Positions 48,994 through 60,310 of a stretch of DNA of 64,000 nt are shown here, piece by piece (the stretch's first letter is position 1; each line of letters opens with the position of its first letter). The position numbers and the translations under genes are program-made. The notes beneath the pieces are model-generated. The model made no database searches. It saw only the letters and a program-made list of their open reading frames with translations, and was not told the DNA's origin. Source of the stretch: Trichinella spiralis. Taxonomy: Eukaryota; Nematoda; Enoplea; Trichinellida; Trichinellidae. Location: NCBI GenBank assembly GCA_000181795.3, contig CM012953.1:13987341-14051340 (forward strand). Direction: 5' to 3'.

Positions 48994-49001
48994 CTCTAAA
49001 G
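48994..49001. repeat. Right target-site duplication of the hAT element
   Basis: ctctaaag follows the terminal repeat. It fits the nnnTAnnn pattern and is the same R2 position as the ctttagag site (other strand) used by the hAT at 29364-30246. The left copy is lost with the truncated end. Confidence 0.75.
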
Positions 49002-50215
49002 CGTTTAGAGTCCCCACTCGCTGAGAGGAAAATCAGTACATCCCCATGGTGCCCCCGACGGCGAACTAAATTCCTAGGCATAGAAATCACTCTAACGGCA
49101 TACCCCATTTCGACTTAGCTTCCTTTGGAGGGACCCTAGAAAGAATCCGTAAAGCCCCCCCCCCTCAAACCCGCACAGAAACGTGCCACTGTGCGGGACT
49201 ATCTGATTCCATCACTGGAATACAGACTGGGAGTCCCCGGGACATCTAGAAAACTCTTGGAGAGCGTAGATGGGGCAATAAGGTGAACAGTTAAACGCTT
49301 CCTGCACCTTCCAACCACCGGCATGAACAGCATGTTCTTGTCCATGCCAGTTAAAGAGGGAGGACTTGGATTGCGTCCTCTCTCTACAGAGCACATTACA
49401 CGGGTAGCGGTGGGTACTAACAGCATGTCTAACAGCACTGACACCGTCTCTAGAGTAGTGGCTGACACTACAACTTTGCGGAAGCAGTTGCTCTCGGCAT
49501 TGGAGCACTTTGCAGTTCCGGCAGCTACCAAAAGTGCTATCCGGGAAGGAAAGCGTAACCTCCTTCGGGAGGAGATCGCTCAGCTCTCAGAGACGTACCA
49601 AAGTAGCTGTCTTTCGTCTTTTAAAAAGGCGTCTCTGGTAAACTCTTGGCTGCGCGGCACTAGCGGCATGCGTAGTCCGGACTTTATCACCGGGCTGAAG
49701 CTACGGTTCGGCGTCATCGAGACCCGTAGCCAGAAGTGGAGGGGCCGAACTCCACAAAACCCGGATGCGCTGCTGTGCAGGCACTGCGGTCACTCGTCTC
49801 ACAGAAGTGTCAGTTGGCACAAGCGATGATCATCCAGAGACACAACAAAATTGTAAATCCTGATTTGGTATTGGTCAAAGACGGCGCTGCGCATATTGTA
49901 GACGTTGCGGTCCCTTGGGAAAAGGGAACTACCATGGATGAAAAGCATGTGAGAAAGGTTAGCAAATACACAATATTAACAGAGGACGTCAAAGCACTCT
50001 TTGGCGTGCAAACCTGCACAGTCGGAGCTATCATAATCGGAGCGCGTTCGAGCTGGTGCCCTTTGATTAATTGTTCTTTGAACAATTAATCTTTGAACAA
50101 TAAATCACTAAAAGCATGCAGCCTGCACGTGCCAAAGAAGTTCAAGCGACTACTTTGCAGGGTAGCCCTCGAAGGTACCTGCAAAATATTCCAGAACTTC
50201 TTCACACGCACATAA
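49002..50215 (+). mobile_element. R2 thumb, zinc knuckle and endonuclease after the hAT
   Basis: Continuation of the R2 protein: thumb (MNSMFLSMPVKEGGLGLRPL, frame 49323-49829), linker (EIAQLSETYQSSCL), LKLRFGVIETRSQKWRGRTP, knuckle start CRHCGHS, then a deletion and frameshift. The endonuclease follows (PDLVLVKDGAAHIVDVAVPW, KHVRKVSKYT, frame 49736-50089) with a small duplication after WCPL, and the conserved end FKRLLCRVALEGTC...FFTRT* at 50213-50215. The zinc knuckle has lost its His/Cys half, so target recognition would fail. Confidence 0.88.
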
Positions 50216-50803
50216 GCACAAAAAAGATGAAAACAAAAAAAATTGATAAAATACAAAAACCAAAAACATTAAAAAATTTTAAAAAATGCCTTGCACGAAG
50301 CCTTGCATGCTGCCGTTGCTCTGTCTGTCGTATCCTTCAGGCAACAGAACAGCGGCACACTCAACTTTATTTGTAGGCTTATCAAAGAAAACACCAGCCG
50401 TTGGAAAAGTACGAACCGACGGCCAAGGACCACACAACAAACTGAAAGACTCCATAGCGAAGCCCCGCGGTTCGCCGATAGCCGGACGCGTTGGAACGCC
50501 AGGGATGACGAGAGCCAAAGCGAATGACTAAGCGAGCAGAACGAAGCGGGAGAAGACTTCACAAGTGAACGTCTTGGTACGACGCCACTTCCCCCCAGAA
50601 GCTGGGCCCATAGTGATGTTCCATACTATACTCTCCCACTCCTCTCTTCCCCTGTAGCATTGTTAAAATACGGTAGCGGCCGTTACCCAGGCTGCACTGC
50701 AGTATGTCGATATACAATTACTTATCGCTTATTGATCGATCGAATTATTGCTTACTAATGACTTAAATAAAGGACCATTGGTACGCGTCACTAATTGGGC
50801 TGA
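50216..50803 (+). mobile_element. R2 3'UTR
   Basis: Homologous to 19654-20283 and in part 22240-22420, including the ccccccagaagctgggccca box, the gtaGCATTGTTAAAA...cggccgttaccc...ctgcactgcagta segment and the aataaag-ccattggt-cgcgtca end. R2 proteins recognise a structured 3'UTR to start copying, which explains the conservation. Confidence 0.8.
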
Positions 50804-50814
50804 AAATCTTTCTC

Positions 50815-50945
50815 ATTTGCTTCAGAGAATTTTATTTTAATCTTTCCAGTCTATTTACCTCTTCACCAGAGTTATAATTTCCTTTCTGTGTTTTATTGTC
50901 ATTAAAAATAAAAATCTGCAATTTTATTTACAAATAAATTATCAT
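50815..50945 (+). repeat. Fragment of the 33-35 kb AT-rich repeat family
   Basis: Resembles the 3' part of copy C (aattttattttaatctttcca, agagttat, taaaaataaaaatctgcaatttt). It starts right after the R2 tail. Confidence 0.6.
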
Positions 50946-51020
50946 TGTAGACGACGGAAATGGTGATACTTTCGTCAGCGTGAGAGAACCCGCGCGTCAG
51001 AACTGAGTACTGTAGCATAC

Positions 51021-51372
51021 TGTGGTGACGCGTGAAGAGTCGAGTTTTTTGACAAGTTGTGGGTTTGCCGTTTGTTTGGAAGGTTGCGTTCAGTGTGTTT
51101 GCTTTGTTTGTGCTATATAGAGTTATTTCTTGTCTTATTGTACCTGGCTCACTATCATTCGTTTTGAGTAAACTGTGTCAACTTTATAAACTGTAAACTG
51201 TGTAAACTTGATCTAGTTTCGATTGATGGTTATCGTGATGGAAGTGAGTGTAACACGATTAAGGTGTATTGTCGAATGTATTTGACTTTTCTGTTTTTCA
51301 ATACGAACAAATATACAGTCCACTAAGATTGCGAGCGAGTGAACCCCGTAGTTTTGCTCGTTATTCGTTACA
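51021..51372. repeat. Possible solo LTR
   Basis: A block bounded by tgtggtgacg and cgttaca, with a TATA-like tgctatatagag and LTR-like base composition. No clear target duplication and no internal region, so this is tentative. Confidence 0.35.
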
Positions 51373-51689
51373 GTCATATTTGTTTATACATTTTTTGCAA
51401 ATTATCTAAAATTCGTTTTTCAATGTCGATACTAAATAGATTCTGCGGTTGATTTTTTAATTCAGGTTTTTTACATTTTTTCATTCACAAACGCAATTGA
51501 AAATTTCTTGGAAAATTTTGAAAAAAGAAAATAAGTTCGTTGAAGTATTGTGTCATAATACAGTATATTTGGCCGAATTTACACCTAAACTCATTGAAAA
51601 TGTAAAAGAACAACCCAGGTTCGAAACAAACAGATCTCTCCTTCATTGCTATTAATCGTTCACTGTAGCATTACAGAATTTTCCCAAAA

Positions 51690-51888
51690 CATTTCGAAAA
51701 GCGGACAGGACAGAAAGTGATGACCGAGTTGCCTCCCTCGCCTTTGCTGACGACATAATTCTACTGTTAGAAAGCAAGCCGGGGCCTCCAAGCCCAATTC
51801 TAAATGACATTAGAATTTTGTAAGAAAAAGGCCTTGGCTTAAGCTTGGGAAAAAGCTTCGACGGCTTCGGTGGTCCAGTGTTCGACAT
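51690..51888 (+). mobile_element. Ancient R2-like RT relic
   Basis: Translates to VASLAFADDIILLLESK, a stop, then GLGLSLGKSF, which is the FADD box and the following motif of a reverse transcriptase. It lies immediately before a degraded 28S fragment, in the order expected for an R2 insertion. It is unlike the two younger subfamilies. Confidence 0.6.
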
Positions 51889-51985
51889 GAATGGGTCAAC
51901 AGGATTCCTTCTTTCCCAATCTGCTATCTGACTTCAGCCATGATAAAGACTGGACAAAATTAGCGGACAGAGAAGATCCTTTTGC
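51889..51985 (+). pseudogene. Degraded 28S rRNA fragment
   Basis: atgaatgggtcaacaggatt, then cttctttcccaatctgctatct, aaaattagcggacagagaag and atcctttt follow the 28S block at 20500-20600 position by position with substitutions and small gaps. This is the 28S region just 3' of the R2 site, but too diverged to be functional. Confidence 0.7.
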
Positions 51986-52571
51986 TATGTTGATGATGAT
52001 GATAACGGTTCATTTCAGCCGAAGCTGGCCAGCACGAGCAACAGCACGATACCGTTTCTTTGCGTTTGCCAGTGTCCATGAGCATGTTTGTGCATGAGTG
52101 AAGCAGCAGTGAACAAGAGAAGAAATTTGCCCACTTCTAACCAACGGAAGTTTCTCATAAATAAGAGAGTCACCGTTAAACCCGCCATTTAGTCATTCAT
52201 TCCTTATGAGAACCGGAACAGAAGGTTGAACAAGGACGCATGACCGTGGACTTGTCATTGTAATGCGTTTTGTTTGTCAAATTTTGCCTTCTTTTTAGTG
52301 GTCAGTTTTCTGATATTCAAAGCTTACTATTTATATTCTATATATATTTTAAAAAATTACTATTTAATGGTACTTATTTGGTGCAATTAATTACAATCAA
52401 TTGCAAAATGAAATTCAGTAATATGGTGAATCCACATGATCTTTTTTACTTACAGCATCCGTAATTTCTAAATTTGTACACATTATACCGCTGCATCCTA
52501 TTTTGTCCTATACCGAAATAAACTAAAACTTAATAACAATGACCACATATTGCGCATTAAGCATAAGCTTT
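51986..52571. other. Unassigned sequence
   Basis: No gene or repeat recognised between the 28S relic and the palindrome. Confidence 0.5.
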
Positions 52572-53455
52572 TGTAATGAGCCACTCTGTCGGGCGGGTTT
52601 GTTCGACACCCCAACTGGACTGCCATCACGGCCATCCCTAGGGGGCGTCGCGCAGGTGTCGACCGGCGGATTCCTCTGCACGGTCATATTTTCCCTCTGG
52701 ATGCCGCCGCCCCTGTTTGCCTCTAATATTCACCTATCCACAAGATAGATCAAGAGTACAATATTTATTAACAAATACGAACAAGGCGCGCCACCGTAAA
52801 TCTCAACAATCAACAACTACCATCGGTCAGCTCGACGCCAACAACCATACTACCGTTATCTTTTCCCGATCTTCAAGTATCCATCTGCTTACGGTACTTT
52901 ATTGTTCTTCTCTTCGTTGTCTAGACAAATGCAGTTGTTACGCGTCGGCTTGCGTCTGCTACATTTTGGAACGCCCCCAATATTTCTTCAGTTTACCGGT
53001 AGGTTTCAGTTTATATGCTCTTCCTTCAGAAACCAGTGTTGCAGACGCAGACCGACAACTAACCACTGCTGTGCTTCTCTAGATAACGAATATGAGGAAG
53101 AACAAAGCTACCGTAAGCCGACCGGCACTTGAAGATCAGGAAGGAGTACGGTGGAACGTGACCATTATTAGTAGCGGTGGAGCGATAGTCTGTTGTTTGC
53201 GAGAGATAGTGGTGGTCGTTGTTGTGATTGCGAATAAATATTCTCTTCCTGTTCTGTTGCTTTGAGTGAGAGTATGTTACCAACAAAGCGTGAATTAGGG
53301 AAAAGGGACGGCAGGGCCGGTAGTAACCGGACGGACGATACAGACGCAGAGATGAGCCCGCAGATCGACACCGGCGTGTCGTCATTTGGTAATGACCGTG
53401 GCAGTAACCCTGTTGAAGCGAGGAACGAGCCCGCCCGGGAGAGCGGCTCGTTACA
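52572..53455. repeat. Large imperfect palindrome
   Basis: The left end tgtaatgagccactct and the reverse complement of the right end (tgtaacgagccgctct) match, and similarity continues inward through accggcgg-type, aataaatatt, taccgtaagc, acttgaagatc and gcagacgca boxes to near 52968/53030. Arms are about 400-425 bp with a ~60-bp centre. Outward-facing frames in both arms have related translations (right arm 53262-53462, ending ARNEPARESGSLHQ; left arm, minus, with a similar NKPARQSGSL). This is either a fold-back element or two retroelement 5' ends in head-to-head array. Confidence 0.8.
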
Positions 53456-54927
53456 CCAGTGACATTTTACCGCAATCACTTTTACTACTTAAAATTATAT
53501 TTAACTTCATCAAATTAACAAATAAATTAATAGAAAACAAACTTTTGAATAAGTTCTTTAAAATGCTGCATGGTGCACAACTTATAAACCGAGCTAGCTA
53601 AGCTTAAAGTAGAGCAGGTTTCTTAGGTCTGATCTGCAGTTGTATGAATATAATTAATTATACACAAAAAAGGAACCGGAAGAAAATTCGTTTCTAAGCT
53701 TATAATTTTGAAATGGTAGTCATCTTTTCATTTTACTTAATGCTACTCACAAATTGTAACAAAGCATTCTATTAAGTAAGTCATTAATGGAGCATCCATA
53801 CTTGATCAGAATTCAGTAAATAACTATCAACCAATCGCAGATCATCGTTGAATAGCTAATGAAATCGCATATATTATCAGCCAATCAGTGTGGAATAGCC
53901 TATCAGTGAGCAGTCATTAAAAAAAGAAGGTTATAATCGAGCGGACAAGTGAAGAATAAGCGAAATATTTTTCTTCATTGTGTAGTTCAATCGCCTTGAT
54001 GCGCACATCTTCTCATTATTAGTACATAAAGGCCCACACACATTCTGAGCAAATACATTTCTACAACCAGACCATATGCGACAAGAGTAATATTTAATCT
54101 TTATAAATAAAAATTAGTGTTGTATTTATTTTTATTTTTTATCATTATTTATATTTTACATAATAATTTTAAGTTAAGAAATGTTTAACGGCGGAAAACT
54201 GTTTTATTATATTTAAACTTGAGCATCACATTATGTGTCACTAGAGCAGCGTCCTTGGCAGCAGATGGTCAGTATTGGACGTGACGGCTCGGTTTGTTTT
54301 CTGGTTCCATGAAGTGTTTGTTAAATCTTTTTTCAGACAGAGTTCGATACTTTTTTCTCATTTTTGTGTTTGTATTGGAAACTGCCAGGAGTTTTGTTGT
54401 TATGTTTTTATTTATATTCTTTAGCGCGGAACTTCGTTGAAAATAGTAATTCACTTTTCTTTCACTTACCCATTTCAGGTTTTTTTTTCGATTAATTTAT
54501 TGTTTAAATTATGCATTAAATGAATTTCTTTAAATTTTCACGACTGCAAAGAGCAATTCTGTGCAATTTTTTTTATTGCATTTTACATTCCACATCGACA
54601 TTAATTGATTATTGTTGTTTTGATGTGTTATTTTTGGTGGCGTTTTTTTTATTTTTTAATGTTTGTCGAAAATGCGTGGTTGTGATGACATTGGAATTTT
54701 GTTTCTTTTCTTTTGCTACTTGAATAACCAACCGTGCTGTTAGCAGTTGGGGGCGATGTTTTTAGTGCGCTTATCGTTGAGCGTTGGCTAATTAAACGGC
54801 AGGTTTGTGCGAGCGAATTAACAGATGCAGTTGAATTTCGGCCGTCGCTTATAGCCTTGAGCTTGTTTTTTGAATACTTTTCTAAGTTTCTTGTGTTTTC
54901 ATTTTAGTTCTGATCCTGCGAACGAAA
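53456..54927. other. Intergenic region upstream of beta-catenin
   Basis: AT-rich, with attagccaat-like motifs near 53830-53920. The last few hundred bases presumably include the beta-catenin promoter and 5'UTR, but no specific site can be assigned. Confidence 0.6.
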
Positions 54928-56414
54928 ATGAGTCACATACCACAGGTTCCGTATGTGGGTGATCAAGTTCAGATGCCAGTGATGGGTCCAAAGGATCAGC
55001 AGACCTTAGCTTGGGCCCATCAGAATTACATCATCGACTCTGGTATCCATTCTGCAGGCGTGAATACATACGCGTCGTCGACAGTGTCGGCAGTATCAGC
55101 AATGAGCAATTTGATCGAAGAATATGGCGATCCGTACACACCAGGCTATACACGCGAACAAATAGACGGTATGAGGAATGTTTTTGTTAATTGTTTATTA
55201 TTAATTAAATTTATTCAGGCATAAATGCTGAATACGAAGCGACTCAGTCTCAGCGAATCCGCGCAGCGATGTTTCCCGAAACGATTGAAGATCCGAAAGA
55301 TTTAAGCACTGCCCAATATGATTTCGGTCCGATGACTAATGTGCAAAGCTTGGCTGAACCGAGTCAAATGTTGAAAACGGCCGTTGTGAACATTATCAAC
55401 TACCACGACGATGCTGAATTGACGGCAAAAGCGATTCCAGAATTGATCAAACTCCTTAGCGATGTCGATCAGGTTTTTATTGACAATTTAATCTAACTGC
55501 AATAACTTATACCGGTCCTTTATACAGTAATTATTTTATTTTTTGCTATTTTTAAAATTATTTCCTAATCAAGCAAAAGGTATTTCAGATTTTAATTGAA
55601 GTCAATTTTTTTGAAATTCGGCAAGTAAAGTAATAATAAATGTATAAGGGCAAAGATAAGGAAAGTTCACATTTTTGTCTACTTTTGAACTTATATCAGT
55701 AGATAAGAGAATTGTTTAATGAATATTTTAAATGAAATATGTTTGTTTGAATAGTTTTTACAAGTGAAATTTATTTTTCTGAAATGGATTTTTTTGAATG
55801 ATAATGGTAGTTTTGATGAGGAATTATCGTGTAAAGTTGTGAGACTGAACGGATGGGTGACGATGTGTGAAGTTCGCGTTCAGTTGTTCAATTTGTAGGT
55901 TGTTGTTCAACAAGCCGCTATGGTCATTCACCACCTCAGTAAACGTGATGCCGAATTGATGGCACTGGCGAAAAGTACAGATTTGGTCTTGGCGATCATC
56001 AATGCGATGAATTTGAATGCTGATCCAGAGTTGACGAAATATGCAGCTGGAATTCTTTATAACATTTCTAGACATTATGCAGGCTTGTTGGCAATTTTTC
56101 AGTCTGGTGGCATTCCCGCGTTGGTGCGTTTGTTGGGGTAAAAGAATTGATTATTTTTTTTAATATTTTATTTAAAAAATGATTTTTCTTTTCTAACTTA
56201 TTATTGCAATTACAGATCACCCGTTGATTCAGTTGTATTTTACGCTATCACTACGTTGCACAATTTGTTGTTGCACCAACAAGGCTCCAAGGATGAAGTT
56301 CGTCGATCAGGAGGTGTACCGAAGATGGTCGCGTTGTTGCAAAAGCCAATACCGAAATTTCTTGCGATTGTCACCGACTGTTTGCAAAATTTGGCATACA
56401 AGCATGCAGAGACG

Positions 56415-56451
<37 letters not shown>

Positions 56452-59068
56452 TTATTTATTTATTTATTTATTTATCTACTCCCCCCCCTCAATAAGCTGA
56501 GTATATTGATTTCTTTAACTGCTGCAGTTGGTGATTCTCGCATCGGACGGTCCGCGACAGCTTGTGCGTATTGTTCAAAGTTATGACTATGAAAAGTTGT
56601 TGTGGACAACGTCACGTTTGTTGAAAGTTTTGAGTGTATGTCCGCAAAACAAGCCGGCTATCATTCAAGCAGGTTAGCAGAGTTTGTTCTTCTTTTTTGC
56701 AGCTAATATACATTAAGATAAAAAATAAATACAACTTTTCTATATGTTTGTTTATTTTTAATTTTCATAGGTTGCATGCAAGTGTTAGGTCAGAGACTTG
56801 TGCATCCGTCTCAGCGTTTGATAAGAAGCTGTTTGGATTGTTTGCGCAATTTGTCTGACGAAGCAACGAAAGAAGAGAATGTCGAAGATTTGTTGAGACA
56901 TCTGATCCAACTGCTCGGCTCTAGCGATATGCAAGTGGTCGCCTGTTGTGTCGACATCCTTTCCAATTTGACTTGCAACAATCAACGCAACAAGGTAAAG
57001 GCGGCCAGTTGTGTGCAGTCGACTTGTGAAGTGTGATCATCAGGGTGGCCATTTTAGGTGACCGTCTGTCGTAACATGGGCATAGAAGCGTTGATCCGTA
57101 CGTTGCAGCAGTGTGCGACGCTGTTCGAAATTGTGGAATCGGCCCTGTGCACGCTTCGCCATTTGACGTGCCGTCACCCGGATGTCGAGGCGTCGTTGAA
57201 TTCTGTCCGTCTCAACTGTGGCATTCCGCTGATTTGCAGCTTTCTCAACTTCCACTCTCAGCCGTTGCCTGTGATTAAGGCGACTTTGGGTTTGTTGCGC
57301 AATTTGGGCTCCAATCCGGCTAATTTGGCCGCTTTCCGCGAACAAGCGGTCGTGAACAACGTCTGCATGTACTTTGTCCACTCTTTCCAACAAGTCCAAC
57401 AAGCGCAACAGGCGAAAGCCGATCCGCCTATCATCGACGGCGTCAGCAGCATGGACATTGTGGAATGCAGCACGGCCACTTTGCACATGTTGTCCAAAGA
57501 CGCGCTGAATCGAAACGTAATGCGACAGATGAATATCATTCCAATTCTTGTTCAGGTAGGTACTAGTTCAAAAATATATACCTGTGATTGCAACTGTTTA
57601 ATACCTTCCAACTTGGTTAAGTGCACATGGAATGGAATTTGTCAAGAATCTCCATACACTTATCCAAAGTTGGGAATTGTGCAGAATAATTGAAAGGAGC
57701 AATAACTTCACATTTACAAATAGGTTTGATGTGAAAAAAATGTCCATTTATTTTATGTAAAATAGTCGGAAATGTTGGTTTGAATTGTATATTGTGGTGC
57801 CAGCGTTACTAGCTGCTCTTCAATTCAGTTTAGGTCTGTCTGATTTAAGTTGTTTTCGTGAAAATATGACCGAACTGTCACCAGATCTGCGGCAGCTTCC
57901 TGGGAATACAGTGGTTGCTTTGATTTTGGGATAGCTCGCTTTGTCTGTGATACGCGAGCTTATTCTAATATGGCGAACAGCAAACTTTTGCTGAATATCA
58001 ATAGTTGCTATGGCTTATGATAAACGTAAAGCGGCCATAAACGAGCCTATTGTGCACTTAAGGACTGTATATTGCGAACAGTAAATCCCGTCAGTCTAGG
58101 CAAAATGATGCACTTAACCAAGTTGTGCCCTTATCCATTATTTTTTACCCAGTAATTAACTACAGGGAATTTTATTAGGCCAAAATTTTGTGCACTTAAC
58201 CAAGATCGACTTTCCTTTGATTTTTTTTTCATTACCACAAATATTGCTATGCTGTTCTGTTCTAGTTGCTGTACTTTGAAGTGGAATACGTCCAATTGGT
58301 CGCGTCTGGCACGTTGTCGGAATTGTCCAACGAAATGGAAGGTGTGCACATGATTGAACAGTGCGGTGCCATACCTCCACTGACAGAGTTGCTTCATTGC
58401 AGAAATGAAAGCATTTGTATGTTTTAATTTTTTTAACTTTTCATTTTACCATTTTGTCATTATTCAACATTATGCTGTGTGTATGTAAGAAAGAAAAAAA
58501 TGTCAAGCATCTTTTTTAAGCCACTTACGCTGGCATCACGTTGCATCGTATGAATGCTGACAAGCCAGTTGAATGTCGCAAACGTCTCAGTGTTGAATTG
58601 ACCAGTTCGTTGTTGCTCGACGACGGTAGTGCAGCTTGGGTTCAGGTGAGTTTGTCGTAGTGCTGATTTTGCATTATAACTTGGTTATTATTATTTATAT
58701 TATCTTGCCTTTTTTTACAGGATACAGGTCCCGAGTCATGTGTATTATCAGACGACTTCAGTGATATGTTTTATCGAGGTGAGTTTCTTGGCATTCTGTT
58801 AGGCGTTTGTGGAAAAATGTAATAATTTCGAATTCACTGATTGCTCTGTCCAGGCGCGTATGACAACGCGATGAGTTACGATCAAATGCATGTGAACAGT
58901 CCGGCAGCGGTTGGAGTCGGTTGGGATCCGTTGGACACTGGCATGATGGGTCAGCCGTATGGAACAATGCCAGTTGGCATGGGTACTGTATCTCAGCCAG
59001 TACCACCACAGCATTATCCTGGGCAACCACCACCAACAATTAACGCATGGTATGATACAGATTTGTGA
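54928..59068 (+). CDS. Beta-catenin
   Basis: Eleven exons (54928-55168, 55220-55472, 55899-56138, 56216-56417, 56528-56672, 56771-56994, 57058-57555, 58266-58416, 58521-58645, 58721-58778, 58854-59068) give 783 aa, close to the usual ~780. Beta-catenin links cadherins to alpha-catenin at junctions and co-activates TCF in Wnt signalling. The N-terminus has the DSGIHS phosphodegron read by GSK3 and the SCF ubiquitin ligase. Armadillo repeats follow, easily aligned ([102 protein letters not shown]). The C-terminus ends DTDL, a PDZ ligand. The third relay site is shifted: position +8 after the first degron Ser is Asn, with Thr at +9. The splice at exons 8-9 uses an AAG acceptor at 58520. Confidence 0.97.
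56418..56476. repeat. TA and TTTA microsatellite in a beta-catenin intron
   Basis: (TA)n followed by (TTTA)n directly after the exon 4 donor. Confidence 0.9.
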
Positions 59069-60089
59069 AAACGCAAAGCCTGACCAACAGAACAAAATAA
59101 AGCTAAACTTTATCTAGCACTATGGCGATGATTTCTACAATAACACTCATTCTTATTCCATACTGTATACAGTGCATTCAAAACATTAATTTATTCCATA
59201 TTACCATCATTCATTCATAAAGTTGACAATTATCACTTTATATATATATATATATATGTAATATATGCATTCTGTGAATAATAAGAAACTTATTGCTGAA
59301 CAAATAAAAAATAATTGTTCATTGAAGTGTGTTTTTATGTTCAGTTTTAAAATGAGTATTTATACAGCATGTATATTTGCTTTTTTATGTTGCAGTATTT
59401 TTGCTGTGATAATACGATGCTAGATGCTTTGCTGTGATAATACAGCTGAACTACAAAACAAGTTGCAATATAACAACACTATCACATTACACACAACGAA
59501 CAATAATGACAGAGTTTAACATAATGCACGATTATAGAAAGTAAACAATTACCAACATATAGAAAGCACAAGGGTCCTGATGCGCGTCATACACATCATA
59601 AATGTTAATGTTTTTATTTGTGTGTGGAACAGAAAACCCGTCCTATTACTGTTCGGCTTGCAGATTTAAATATAGAAGACTTTCGAACAAGCTTAGTCGC
59701 ATACCCGGGACAATTCCAATTCCCAGTATTCAATAAACGAGAGCGTCTGTGTCCGTATCGCCTAGCACGACACCAACCATAATGTAAAAGAATATAATTT
59801 TCTGGCATTCATATGAAGTGTCAATATTATAATAATTTTAGAAGAACACAAGACTGAAATGATACTAGCCTTGTGAACTGGTCATGCTTGCGAACGACTG
59901 CAAACAGCCAAAATCAGTGGAAACCTGATAAATCAACTATCGCAAATCAGACATAGAAACAATTGCGAACATTAATACAATTGGATTAACTTTTTACATG
60001 CAACACCATAAAACAACAACCATGAAACTTCTATCACTGCTCAACTTCCCACCGCCCCGAAGGGGGGGGGAGATATCACCCACTTTAGG
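59069..60089. other. Beta-catenin 3' region and intergenic DNA
   Basis: A likely polyadenylation signal aataaa lies at about 59095-59100. A (TA)n run lies near 59240. Nothing else recognised. Confidence 0.65.
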
Positions 60090-60310
60090 AATCACTTTAG
60101 AATCCGAATAAAGCATATTCCTTTATTACTATTAATTGTTACTGTAACGCTACAGTATTCTTGAAAACACGAGAAGCGTACCAGATTTTGTTTGAAAATT
60201 GTTCATCTGCTATTCAAATATTGTCTTGGATATTTTTACTTGCAAGTTTTTTTACGTGAAAGTGATTGTCTGCAAAAGATTCTTTTGTTTGCATATGATT
60301 AAAATATTGT
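60090..60310 (+). mobile_element. Composite R2 unit copy 2, upstream part
   Basis: Matches 44480-44695 (cctttattactattaa, gctacagtattc, gaagcgtaccagattttg). It is interrupted at attaaaatattgt by a GC-rich insertion. Confidence 0.8.

Noticed and set aside
57040-57486. 148-codon minus-strand frame in beta-catenin exon 7
   Set aside because: It is antisense to conserved Armadillo repeats.
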